From Paramecium sonneborni (taxonomy: Eukaryota; Ciliophora; Oligohymenophorea; Peniculida; Parameciidae), in the NCBI GenBank assembly GCA_905182985.1, contig CAJJDN010000041.1, forward strand, positions 142,553-161,054: 18,502 nt of DNA, in the 5' to 3' direction. Shown in pieces: positions 1 through 9,894 of this stretch. The notes under the pieces are model-generated. The model did no database searches and was not told where the DNA came from. It saw only the letters and a program-made list of their open reading frames with translations. A program made the position numbers and the translations under genes. The first letter of the stretch is position 1. Every line of letters starts with the position of its first letter.

Positions 1-156
1 GATAATTTAATTTTCATTATTGAAAAAATACAATTTAAATAGTTATTTTTAGTTAAAAATAAATTTCTTGATCTGGATGATGGATAGTTTCCAAAATTGA
101 AATAAAATGTCAGATTTTTTATGAAAGTTCAGTAAATGACATTATTTTGGGTTTGA
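1..156 (+). CDS. 3' end of an unidentified gene (partial)
   Basis: With TAA/TAG read as Gln, the frame starting at base 1 is open for 51 codons and closes at TGA 154-156. The predicted tail is mixed and protein-like, with an acidic LDLDDGQFPKLKQ stretch, and base composition is less A+T-rich than the flanking spacer. No domain is recognisable in so short a piece, and the gene's start lies outside the window. With TGA as the only stop, a 50-codon open frame can occur by chance in DNA this A+T-rich, so the call rests mainly on composition. A poly-A run follows the stop. Confidence 0.4.
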
Positions 157-351
157 AAAAAAAAATGATTGAAGTTTTCTTTTTTCATCTAAGTATTAAT
201 AAATAGAAATTAATTCTGGGGTCTGCAAAATTAAAAATTGTTCCTAATAGATAAAAACAAGGAGTTATCTAATTTAACTAATTAGAATTAATTATAAAAC
301 ATATTTATATAGAATCTGTTCTATTCTGTGTTAATAATATTTAAATATAAA
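157..351. other. A+T-rich spacer upstream of the Rab gene
   Basis: About 195 bp of A+T-rich sequence between the probable end of the upstream gene and the Rab start codon. It should hold the Rab promoter, but no motif can be named. An antisense frame is open across much of positions 1-290 without a convincing ATG and is treated as chance. Confidence 0.5.
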
Positions 352-1041
352 ATGAGTATGTAATAAGAATATGATTACCTTTTCAAGATACTTTTGATAG
401 GAAACTCCGCAGTAGGTAAATCGTCATTGTTACTTCGATTTGCCGATAATGTATTTAACGAAAGTTTTTTACCCACAATTGGTGTAGATTTCAAGATCCG
501 TACTTTTGATTTGAATGGGAAAACAGTAAAGTTGTAGGTAGAATGAAAATAAAAATTAGATTTGGGATACAGCTGGATAAGAAAGGTTCAAAACAATAAC
601 AAACTCTTATTATAAAGGAGCTCATGGAATTATATTAGTTTATGATGTGACTGATAAGTAATCATTTAAAGATGTGGAAAATTGGTTAGCTGGTAATTAT
701 ATTAGATTAATAAAATTAGAAGTGGAAAAATATGCAAATGAGAATGTAGTAAGAGTACTAGTTGGAAACAAAGTGGATTTAGAAAGTAAAAGAGAAGTAA
801 CATTTGAAGAAGGAAAAGAACTGGCAGATTCATTGAATATACGTTTTATAGGTATGAATTAATTTTATTGAAAGAAACATCTGCAAAGAATTCATCAAAT
901 GTTGAAAAAGCATTCATAACTCTAGCAAATGAAATTAAAGCAAAAGTTGCTAAAAGTAGTGAATCTGTACCAATAAAAACTGGACCTCGCATCACTCCAG
1001 ATTAATAATAGAATACCGTAAAAGATAATGGATGTTGTTGA
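352..1041 (+). CDS. Rab1/Ypt1-type small GTPase
   Basis: Predicted 205-aa Rab-family GTPase from four exons: 352-537, 560-692, 720-851 and 875-1041. Introns are 538-559 (22 nt), 693-719 (27 nt) and 852-874 (23 nt). All GTP-binding motifs are present: P-loop GNSAVGKS (residues 17-24), switch I with PTIGVDF (41-47), WDTAGQE (64-70), NKVD (123-126) and ETSAK (151-155). The last two residues are Cys-Cys, the usual double geranylgeranylation signal of Rabs. Length and sequence fit best with Rab1/Rab8-type proteins, which act in early secretory or plasma-membrane traffic; the exact subfamily is inferred. The 27-nt intron is placed because its removal gives [14 protein letters not shown], matching the uninterrupted helix of Rab1, while keeping it would add nine residues. 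It converges on the coiled-coil gene, with 29 bp between the stop codons. Confidence 0.93.
693..719 (+). other. 27-nt intron, multiple of three and lacking TGA
   Basis: Starts GTAATT and ends AATTAG. It is the only one of the 15 introns placed here whose length is divisible by three, and it contains no in-frame TGA. Retention would therefore add nine residues without a premature stop, so nonsense-mediated decay would not see it. The case for splicing is protein homology: the spliced product matches the normal Rab1 spacing. Confidence 0.8.
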
Positions 1042-1070
1042 CAAACATTATAACCATATTATTATTTAAT

Positions 1071-3822
1071 TCAATTTGTGGGTTTGTATTACGATACAAT
1101 TATTTAAGGGACTTAATAATTCGTATAATCTCTAGATCCAATTCTATCAACAATTTATGAAGATAAATTATCTTCCTTAGGATACAAATTTCTTATATAT
1201 ACTTATCAATATATTACTTCTCAACATCATTAGTGATGATCACATGTTTTGTTGTTGTTGTACTATTATTTTAAATTGGTTGATATTAATAATTCTAAGA
1301 TATGGGAGTTGGGTTTGTTAGATTTTATTGTGATTATTAATAAATTTTAGAAGTTGTACTCTATTAAACATAACTTGTTGTTTATACAATAGGTTATTGT
1401 TATTATATTAAAGTCGTTGAGGTAGTAATTTGTTATTGTTAAGAAGGGGATCTTTTTGATTATCTTAATTTAACTTCTTATAGAATATTGATTTGAGATT
1501 CATATTCAGTGATCTAAATTATAATTCAATGTTACTTTCTAAATCATGATATTAATTCTTGCATCTTAATCTCTCTTAAGATTTTGCAATCTTTCTATTT
1601 CTAATTAGAGAGTTTCTATTTAAGTTTCTAATTCTCTAATTTTTATTTCCTTTGTTCTTACTTATTCTTTAATTACTAAAACTGTGTTTGTATTAACTGA
1701 ACTTGCGTTTAATGAATTAGAATTTAGGTTCATCTCTAATTCAAGTATTTTTTGGTTTTTTTATTAGATAATTTCAGTTAATTCTTTTATTTTTGGTTCA
1801 TCAGTCATTACAACAGTTTTCTCTATCAAAGATTAAGTATTTCTAGTTTCATATTCCTTTGTTCTTGTTTCAAATTCTCTAATTCTTGTTTCATAGATTG
1901 AAACTTTACTTTGGTATTCTTAAAGTTTTGTTTCCAATTCTCTTATTTTTTAATCATCATAAATATATTTTACTTATTATTATTATTATTTTTGTTGAGA
2001 TTAAAATTCTTTGATTCTCAATTCTAATTCCTAAATTTATCTATAGTAATTATCTCTTTCTCTTCTTAAGTTCGCATCTTGTGAATTTTTTAAAGAACTG
2101 GCCTGTAATTCTCTAATTCTTGATTCTAATTCTTAAACTTATCTATAATAATTATCTCTTTCTCTTCTTAAATTCTCATCTTATGAACTTCTTATAGAAC
2201 CAGTTTACAATTCTCTAATTCTCATTTCTAATTCTTAAATTTATCTTTAATAATTATCTCTTTCTCTTTTCAATTAAATGTACTAGATATCATTTTCTAT
2301 GTTTATTGTTGTTACATTTGTGACAGATTTATTTCCCTATTTGAGCAATGCATCATATTCTATTCTTAATTAATCATATTCTTTCAACCTGATTTCTGTT
2401 TAAAAGTAGCGATTCTTCCAAACTTCAAGTTCTTGTTAAATATTCTATAATTCTTTTGATAGATTTTCAACACTCTTATATTTAGATGAATTGGATTCAA
2501 CAATATCTTTATATCTAAGATAGTTTGCATTTTATTCATTGTATTTGATTTATAATTCAGAATAAGTATCTTCAAGTTCTTTGATTCTTAACATAAATGT
2601 ATCACAATCTTTTTCTAATTATTCGATTTAAATTTCTAATTTCCACTTTTCTTATTCAACTTCTTCAAATCTTTCTGAATTATAGACATTAGCAGATAAT
2701 CGGAATCCTTCCATTTCCTAATTTTATTAATCAATTTTAGATTGTGCAGCTTCTAATTATCTTCTAAGTTAATCTAATTAGTTTTCATAATCAGCTATTT
2801 ATTATTATTATTAAGTTAATTTAGATGATTATTATTAACTCATTTACTAAGTCATTTATTAACTGATAGTAAGACGAGTTCTTTACATTTCCTATTCTTT
2901 TTCACCTAATAAACGATTCAATTATTCTATTCTTGCTAATAACTTAGCTTCATCAGATGTTTAATGGCGAGCCTCTAAAACTTTGCATCGATCCTTCCAT
3001 TAACCCAATTCATGAATTAATGCTTCCATATCAGCCTCTAATGAATTGACCTAATCGTTTTTTGATAATTTAATTCTGATTTCTTGACTTTCTAAGATAG
3101 AAGCATCATATTTATCTCTCCATCTTTATATTTCTAATCTTAATTCCTCAATGAGAGCTTCTTAATCATTTAATTGTTATTATATTAAATCAACTGTTTG
3201 ATATTTTTCAAATTTCTTTTTTGCTTCTAATTCAGATAATTTTAATTTATTTTAATAATACGCTAGCTGTTTTAATTATTCCGCATTATCTTTATCTTTT
3301 TATTCAAGTTCTGCATATTTACGTTTCCATTAATCTAATTCAAGCATTAATTTATCAATTTCTGTTCTACTTTTTAATTCTGTTTCACTTCTTAACATCA
3401 TTAGTTCTTTTTAACAGGCTTCTAATTCTTATTGTGTAATTTACAATTCTTTTTTGAGAATTGTCACATCTGTACTTGAACTTGATTTATATGTGGCTAC
3501 TTCTCTTTTTAATTACTCAATAACTTCTCTATATACATTTTTATCTGTAATACCTCATTCTTAAATTATCTTAAATTAATTCTTCATAATGATGTTATCT
3601 TTCAGCTTCTGATTTTTCGTAAGTCTTAGAACGTTATACAACCATGAAATCCTTTTCATCAACTTTTCCAAGTAACTAAGTTGAAGCCCAATTAGCTTAT
3701 TGAGTAGAAACTTAAAAGCTATCCTCTTTATAACGAATTTATTGTGTTTCATTATATGTAGTTTAAATGGCACCAGATTATCCAGATTGTCTCATTGCTT
3801 AATATGATCTGCTATAATTCAT
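1071..3822 (-). CDS. coiled-coil protein with 34-residue tandem repeats
   Basis: Predicted 892 aa from four exons on the minus strand: 3822-3554, 3528-1536, 1513-1218 and 1191-1071. Introns are 3529-3553 (25 nt), 1514-1535 (22 nt) and 1192-1217 (26 nt); the exon sum is 893 codons including TGA. After about 90 N-terminal residues the protein is almost entirely heptad-like, rich in Leu, Glu, Lys, Arg and Gln. It has recurring Trp-Lys/Arg-x-Arg/Lys-Tyr/Cys motifs (QWKRKYAELE, RWRDKYDA, QWKDRCKVLE, VWKNRY) and a block of 34-aa repeats. The coil is followed by a Gln/Ser/Thr/Asn-rich, probably disordered linker and a short tail ending YKPTN. No enzymatic domain is visible. A structural role in the cell cortex or basal-body apparatus is a guess from the many coiled-coil proteins of ciliates. 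The chosen ATG (3822) is the first in frame; a second ATG at 3795 is possible because 3822 lies only 13 bp from the divergent gene's ATG. Confidence 0.85.
2001..2270 (-). repeat. 102-bp tandem repeat, 2.6 copies, in frame
   Basis: Units start at 2270, 2168 and 2066 on the minus strand. Each encodes 34 residues opening (R/K)RERDNY and carrying QELExRIRELQ, then a Ser/Asn/Gln-rich hinge (SSQDENL, NSQDANL). The third unit is cut after 22 residues and leads into a Gln run made of consecutive TAA codons. The 102-nt period preserves frame and gives a repeating coil-hinge unit. Confidence 0.85.
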
Positions 3823-3835
3823 TATTATTTAATTA
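3823..3835. promoter_or_regulatory. 13-bp spacer between divergent start codons
   Basis: The ATG of the minus-strand coiled-coil gene (3820-3822) and the ATG of the plus-strand mutase (3836-3838) are separated by 13 A/T bases. Any promoter elements must overlap the opposite gene's coding sequence, unless the coiled-coil protein starts at 3795, which would give 40 bp. No motif is recognised. Confidence 0.5.
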
Positions 3836-5065
3836 ATGAAGATACTATTTTTAATAATTGATGGTGTTGCTGATGTTGGTACACCAGAGACATAATTTAA
3901 GACTCCACTTTAATTGGCTGAAATTCCTATTATGAATTAAATAGCTTCAACAGGATTAGCAGGTTTAATGGACCCAGTTGAACCAGGATTATCTTGTGGA
4001 AGTGATACTGCTCATATGAGTATTTTTGGTTATGATCCATTTACATAATACCGAGGTAGAGGAGCATTTGAAACTATGGGTTCTGGAATAGATATGTAAG
4101 TAGGTGATATAGCATTTAAATGTAATTTTGCATACATGGATAATGGAATTGTTAAATTAAGAAGAGTTGATAGAGAATTTCCTGAATGGGGACTTCCTTT
4201 AATTGATGCACTTAATACCTAACTTAAAACACCTATTTAAATATAAGCTAATCATGCTACAGAACATCGTATTGGATTAAAAGTTGTATCAAATCATTAT
4301 TCTGGAGAATTAACAGATGAAATTATTGGAACTGATCCACTTAAAGATAATCTACCTTTACGATTAGCTAAACCTAAAGTATAATCAGATAAAGCAATTA
4401 GAACTGCAAATATCATTAATGAACTCTCTGATTCTATACATAAAATGTTATCTGAACATCCTATTAATATATAAAGATAATCATAAGGATTACCAACTGC
4501 TAATGTAGTACTATTAAGAGGATGTGGATAAAGAATTTAAGTACAAAACTTCTAAGAAAAGTATGGATTGAAAGGAGCTGTCATTGCTCCCACTGCAATT
4601 ATTCAAGGATTATCTAAAACTATTGGTTTAGAATGGCATCATGTTGAAGGAGCTACTGGAGATTATAATAGTAATTTCATTAACAAAGGTTAAAAAGCCA
4701 TTGAATTATTATAAAATCAGTATGACTTTGTTTTCTTACATATTAAAGCTGTTGATGATGCTGGTCATGATAAAAATAAAGATCTTAAAATTAAATATTT
4801 ATAGAAAGTTGATCAAATGTTGAATTACATTGTTACTAACATTCAATTATAAGATTTAGTTATAGCAGTTACTGGAGATCATACAACTCCATATGCTTAT
4901 GGAGATCATACATTTCAAAGTGTACCATTTATTATAAGTAAATTGAGTCTACTCAATGGATAAAAGAATGATATTTTATTTAATGAAATCTCATGTCTTA
5001 AAGGAGCCTTGGGTAGATTTTGCGGTAAATAAGTGATGTAGATTATTAAATAGTATAGTTCATGA
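3836..5065 (+). CDS. apgM: archaeal-type cofactor-independent phosphoglycerate mutase
   Basis: Uninterrupted 409-aa frame with no introns, matching the roughly 400-410 aa usual for the archaeal ApgM branch of the alkaline phosphatase superfamily. The enzyme interconverts 3- and 2-phosphoglycerate in glycolysis and gluconeogenesis using two metal ions. Visible motifs are the N-terminal FLIIDGVAD with the metal-ligand Asp, [14 protein letters not shown] (from residue 55; the Ser is the expected phosphorylated nucleophile), a [14 protein letters not shown] stretch typical of Apg[12 protein letters not shown] (302-312) and TGDHTTP (346-352), which supply metal ligands. The start is fixed by the family's usual MKxLxLIxDG opening. 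The N at 5342 lies outside this copy. The next gene begins 30 bp after the stop. Confidence 0.92.
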
Positions 5066-5341
5066 TTATATTTTAATATAAATTATTTTTCTGTTATGAA
5101 GTTATTTGAAGAAGTTAACAACCTTTTAGACACAGACAAAGATAAAATGGCACGAGAGTAACATATTCTTAAACGTTTAGTACTTATGATAAATTACTTG
5201 ATTTATAAACAGAAAACTATACATTCTATGAAGTTAATGATTAATTCTTTACCGAAAAACATACAAAATTAGATAAGTACCTAAGAAAAATAAAGGAGTC
5301 AATTATAAAAAATACGAAAAATATAGAAAATTTTAAGAATG
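4080..5341 (+). repeat. first copy of a 1262-bp direct repeat flanking an N
   Basis: Appears identical to 5343-6604 at an offset of 1263 bp wherever I compared the copies. It runs from codon 82 of the mutase to part-way through the next gene. It ends immediately before the single ambiguous base, as expected if it is the right end of one contig. Confidence 0.9.
5096..5341 (+). pseudogene. truncated copy of the 233-aa gene (probable assembly artefact)
   Basis: Same sequence as the first 74 codons of the gene at 6359-7083, including its 23-nt intron (5158-5180 here). It is cut at 5341, just before the N, where the sequence jumps back into the mutase. It is probably the left contig's view of the same gene and should not be counted as a second locus unless the duplication is proven. 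Confidence 0.8.
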
Positions 5342-5342
5342 N
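5342..5342. other. single N: probable contig junction
   Basis: The only ambiguous base in the window. The 1262 bases before it and the 1262 bases after it appear the same, the form of a dovetail overlap joined with a one-base gap instead of being merged. Confidence 0.85.
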
Positions 5343-6328
5343 GTTCTGGAATAGATATGTAAGTAGGTGATATAGCATTTAAATGTAATTTTGCATACAT
5401 GGATAATGGAATTGTTAAATTAAGAAGAGTTGATAGAGAATTTCCTGAATGGGGACTTCCTTTAATTGATGCACTTAATACCTAACTTAAAACACCTATT
5501 TAAATATAAGCTAATCATGCTACAGAACATCGTATTGGATTAAAAGTTGTATCAAATCATTATTCTGGAGAATTAACAGATGAAATTATTGGAACTGATC
5601 CACTTAAAGATAATCTACCTTTACGATTAGCTAAACCTAAAGTATAATCAGATAAAGCAATTAGAACTGCAAATATCATTAATGAACTCTCTGATTCTAT
5701 ACATAAAATGTTATCTGAACATCCTATTAATATATAAAGATAATCATAAGGATTACCAACTGCTAATGTAGTACTATTAAGAGGATGTGGATAAAGAATT
5801 TAAGTACAAAACTTCTAAGAAAAGTATGGATTGAAAGGAGCTGTCATTGCTCCCACTGCAATTATTCAAGGATTATCTAAAACTATTGGTTTAGAATGGC
5901 ATCATGTTGAAGGAGCTACTGGAGATTATAATAGTAATTTCATTAACAAAGGTTAAAAAGCCATTGAATTATTATAAAATCAGTATGACTTTGTTTTCTT
6001 ACATATTAAAGCTGTTGATGATGCTGGTCATGATAAAAATAAAGATCTTAAAATTAAATATTTATAGAAAGTTGATCAAATGTTGAATTACATTGTTACT
6101 AACATTCAATTATAAGATTTAGTTATAGCAGTTACTGGAGATCATACAACTCCATATGCTTATGGAGATCATACATTTCAAAGTGTACCATTTATTATAA
6201 GTAAATTGAGTCTACTCAATGGATAAAAGAATGATATTTTATTTAATGAAATCTCATGTCTTAAAGGAGCCTTGGGTAGATTTTGCGGTAAATAAGTGAT
6301 GTAGATTATTAAATAGTATAGTTCATGA
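5343..6328 (+). pseudogene. 5'-truncated mutase copy (probable assembly artefact)
   Basis: Carries residues 83-409 of the phosphoglycerate mutase with no base change found. It lacks the start, the first metal ligand and the nucleophilic Ser, so it could not encode an active enzyme alone. The lack of divergence and the adjacent N point to an unmerged overlap rather than a decayed duplicate. Confidence 0.8.
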
Positions 6329-6604
6329 TTATATTTTAATATAAATTATTTTTCTGTTATGAAGTTATTTGAAGAAGTTAACAACCTTTTAGACACAGAC
6401 AAAGATAAAATGGCACGAGAGTAACATATTCTTAAACGTTTAGTACTTATGATAAATTACTTGATTTATAAACAGAAAACTATACATTCTATGAAGTTAA
6501 TGATTAATTCTTTACCGAAAAACATACAAAATTAGATAAGTACCTAAGAAAAATAAAGGAGTCAATTATAAAAAATACGAAAAATATAGAAAATTTTAAG
6601 AATG
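5343..6604 (+). repeat. second copy of the 1262-bp direct repeat
   Basis: Appears identical to 4080-5341 and begins directly after the N. From 6605 the sequence continues into the rest of the 233-aa gene, so this copy joins to the true downstream sequence. Confidence 0.9.
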
Positions 6605-7083
6605 CATATGATTTTGGAAGCATGTTAAGTGTTAAAGAAAAATTCAAATTACTTAGCATAGAAAAATTTTATAAAGAATAAGGTAAATTGCCTAAATGGT
6701 TTGATGAATATAAAATGGATCAATTGGAGAGAGCAAGAGAAAATTTAAATGGTTTTGCTTTGCGTTCTTATCGAAATAGAGTTAATGAGACAGTAATGGC
6801 GGAAAGGAAACGACTTGAAAAAAAGGTTTTAAATTTAATCGATGAAATTCATACAACTTATACTTTAGAAGGAAAATTGGATCTACCTATTTTAAAAATT
6901 TAAGAATTATAACATTGTAAATAATATAGTTAATCTAAATTAGTACTTGAAGAATTATAAGAGTATGATCGTATTATTCCTGAATTAGTTATAGTAGTTA
7001 TGCATAAAGTAGATGAAATATGTGCATAAATAGTTAGGAACTTCATTGAATTTTAGTCCAAATGTGAAAATCTATTTAAATGA
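6359..7083 (+). CDS. hypothetical 233-aa charged helical protein
   Basis: Two exons, 6359-6420 and 6444-7083, joined across a 23-nt intron (GTAACA...TTTAG). Splicing restores one frame of 234 codons ending in TGA. The protein is charged and largely alpha-helical, rich in Lys, Glu, Leu and Asn. A basic central part contains KLPKWFDEYKMDQLERAREN and RSYRNRVNETVMAERKRLEKK, and the C-terminal helix holds two cysteines. I see no signal peptide, membrane segment or known domain, and I do not recognise the family. It starts 30 bp after the mutase stop and ends 45 bp before the WD40 gene. The gene is complete only on the right side of the N. Confidence 0.8.
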
Positions 7084-7128
7084 ATTTATTTCATAATTTT
7101 ATAATAACTAATATTTTACTTAAATAAA

Positions 7129-8256
7129 ATGGACGAAGAATAAGGAGGTTTTTTTGAACAATTAAGATAAATGTATTAGAGTAGAGAAAAAATAGAATCT
7201 AAAATAGTGGGGTTTCATATGCAAAAACAATTTAAAATTTCTCATTTATATGGTAATGAAGAACAAATAAATTGTATGGATTTAATTGACATATCTGAGA
7301 ATGAATCTTTTATAATAGTATGTTCTGATGCAAAAATAAAATTATATTCTCACACAACAAAACTTAATAAATTATTTGAGTTTGTAATTTAATTTGAAGT
7401 AAATGAACATCTAGATTATGATGGACTAAAAAATGAGAAATAAAAAAAGTTTCTCAGGCATTCTAAATAATTAACAACAGGGCCTGTAAAAGAATTAATT
7501 ATGTTTTGTCATTTTGCATATATATATGAATAATTATATGTATATGCAGCGGGAGATTTAGGATATGTTTATTAAATAGAAATAAAAGAGAATCCTGAAT
7601 ATTTTTTACTTGAAGGGCATCATAATGTTATAACAGGATTAGGGAGTAATAATAAAGGTGCTTTTTCATCATCTAAGGATGGTTCAATAATTTAATGGGA
7701 TGCATGCAATAGATAAATAGTATAAGTATTTAGAGATGGAGATACACCTGAAGCAGAAGTATTATGTGTATCAGCAAATTAAGATTATGTGATAGGAGGA
7801 TATTCTGATGGAAAATTGAAACTATGGATAATTTAAGATTATAAAAATGATAGCTGGACTTATAAAATTAATAAATAACCGACTATTATTTTTTAAGGTC
7901 CTCTTTAAGATATTTATCCTCATGTATCTTAAATCTTTTTATTAAAATAAACTATTGTAACTAAACATCTAAATGGAATAATTAATTATTTTGTATTTGA
8001 TTTGTAAGGTAGAACAATATCACTTCGAGATTGGGAAATGTCAAATGAAAATTATTGGGAGTGCATAGATGTAAAATTCCCTTATCTTATATATACTTGC
8101 TTTAATCGTATGCAAGTGATAACACTTAAAAAAAATAAATTGACTTATGAAGCTGAATTAGATGTATTGCCATCTAGTAAACTGACTATATCTAAAATAT
8201 CAAATAGATTAATTTTAATTGGAAGAATGAATTAATATACAATTATATAATAATGA
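7129..8256 (+). CDS. WD40-repeat protein
   Basis: Intronless 375-aa frame from ATG 7129 to TGA 8254-8256. Beta-propeller blades are recognisable, with the clearest repeat ends at GSIIQWD (residues 185-191) and SDGKLKLW (226-233). Each follows a Gly-His or Gly-Gly turn (LEGHHNVITGLGS, YVIGGY). Other blades are degenerate, and the first about 35 residues are a charged leader. WD40 propellers are protein-interaction scaffolds; which complex this one serves cannot be told. The length suits a single seven-bladed propeller. Two open reading codons before the TGA are Gln (TAA TAA), usual for this code. Confidence 0.82.
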
Positions 8257-8544
8257 TAAATCTTATATTTTTATTCTATAATAATCTCTTAAAAAATATT
8301 AATTCCAATTTAATATAATGTAGATATATCTCATTTAATTATTAAAACAAATACTTTAATTAGTTCAGTGATGTTTTGCATATATTAAAATAATATTATT
8401 ATAAAAATGAAAATAATATATTTGATGATTAACTATATAAAAAATGCGTCATTTATATTAAAATAATAGTATAATGCGCATGAAAATAGGCATGAATTAA
8501 CCAAATTCCTTAATTTATGATCTAATTTATTAAATATCCAGAAA
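8257..8544. other. A+T-rich intergenic spacer
   Basis: 288 bp between the WD40 and SBPase genes. Upstream ATGs at about 8474-8500 open a frame that runs out of phase with SBPase, and no GTA...AG intron joins it, so it is regarded as leader or chance. No RNA gene or motif is seen. Confidence 0.5.
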
Positions 8545-9537
8545 ATGCACTCTCAACATGTAAAACTAAGTGACGATCCAGAATTATCTGCAATTTGTTC
8601 AGCTCTCCTTTTAGCTTTCATAGAGAACTCTCGTGTTTTAAGATATTGTTCAGGAGGTGGAGATTATACAAATACATAAAATGATTTTGGAGATCATTAA
8701 TTAGAAATGGATGTATAATGTGAACTAAATGTTAATACAGAATTAAAGAGAACAGGATTTGTTAGTCATACAGCAAGTGAAGAAACACCAGAAGTATATA
8801 TTCTATTTTTATTTATTTTAGATGAAGCTTTTAACTGAAGGTGGAAAGTATATTGTAACATTTGATCCTCTAGATGGAAGTTCAATAATTGGAACTAATT
8901 TTGCAGTGGGAACAATTGTTGCAATTTGGAAATCAGATGAAAATTTATTGATAGGAAAAAGAGGAAGAGATATGGTTTCAGCTTGTTGTTGTCTCTATGG
9001 TAGTAGAACTAATGTGATATTCTGGAATGAAAAAGAATAGAAAGTTTAAGAATACACATTATTTGGTATTAGCATATTTTATTTTTAGATGGTGATAAAT
9101 AAGGTCATTGGGAATTAACTAAAGATAATATTAAGATCAAGCCAAAAGGTAAATTGTTTAGTCCAGGAAATACAAGATGCATAATAGATCATATTCCATA
9201 TAGAGAGGTTGTTGATTATTGGATTCATAATGGCTATACACTTAGATATTCTGGTGGCATGGCTCCAGATATTTGTTAGATCTTCTTAAAAGAAGTTGGT
9301 GTCTTTTCCTGTTTTGGAGATGCCAAAAATCCATCTAAATTAAGATATCTCTATGAATGTGCACCATTATCCTTCTTAATCGAGAAGGCTGAAGGAAAAT
9401 CATTTAATGGCAAACATTCAGTTCTAGACACTGAAATCACAGGTTATTAATAAAAAAGCGAAATCATTGTTGGTAGTTCAGAAGAAATTGAATTTTTCAA
9501 ATCAATCTGGAAAAAACATGGCATATTAAAAGAATGA
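8545..9537 (+). CDS. sedoheptulose-1,7-bisphosphatase-type enzyme
   Basis: Three exons (8545-8793, 8822-9065, 9089-9537) with introns of 28 and 23 nt give 313 aa. It belongs to the FBPase/SBPase fold. [19 protein letters not shown] (from residue 97) and [12 protein letters not shown] (Leu216-Met222 core) match the SBPase branch, where FBPases have DGSSNID and LRYxGSM. Further shared segments are [21 protein letters not shown] and the catalytic-loop SEET. The family removes the C1 phosphate of sedoheptulose-1,7-bisphosphate with metal ions. There is no transit or signal peptide, so the enzyme should be cytosolic. In the region where plant enzymes carry a redox Cys pair (CGGTAC), this protein has CSGGGD with only the first Cys. 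The ATG was chosen because an in-frame TGA lies just upstream and homology begins about ten residues later. Confidence 0.9.
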
Positions 9538-9894
9538 TGTAATATACAAATTATTATAAAAATTTTTAAATAAAATTATCATTTTCTGTAATCTTTACAT
9601 TATTTAATTTATTTATTAACCCACATTACCTCATTTTTATTATCCAGATTTTCATTTTCTTTTAATTCTTATTTTATAACCTTTTAAATTTTAATATATC
9701 CAGAGATATTAATAGATATTTTTATATATTCAGCAAATTATATTCATTAAAATAAAATTAGTAGATCTCTGTACAAAATAATTTATATTAGTTATTCTTT
9801 TTTAAGTATTTAATATGTATTATTTTTAATATAGTTTAAAATAATTATTTGTTTAATAAATTATAACTCTTGAGAACTAATAAAATAAATTTAT
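9538..9894. other. A+T-rich intergenic region, no gene seen
   Basis: 357 bp following the SBPase stop. Frames are open by chance, but no start, intron pair, RNA gene or motif could be supported. Confidence 0.5.

Noticed and set aside
1..290. Antisense open frame as a minus-strand gene
   Set aside because: No ATG or intron structure supports it, and the plus-strand frame 1-156 looks more protein-like.
1972..1992. Trinucleotide TTA run as a microsatellite or CRISPR-like repeat
   Set aside because: It encodes a Gln run (TAA codons) on the minus strand within the coiled-coil gene. No CRISPR-type spaced repeats exist in the window.
3221..3439. Plus-strand hydrophobic open frame
   Set aside because: It is antisense to the heptad-rich coding strand of the 892-aa protein; Leu/Ile/Phe-rich sequence is what the reverse of Lys/Glu/Gln codons gives.
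4641..4823. Short frame, also present at 5904-6086
   Set aside because: Out-of-phase shadow of the mutase gene; its two copies only reflect the 1262-bp duplication.
8474..8544. Upstream ATG as the SBPase start
   Set aside because: Its frame differs from the SBPase frame, an in-frame TGA separates the SBPase frame from upstream, and no intron of normal size joins them.
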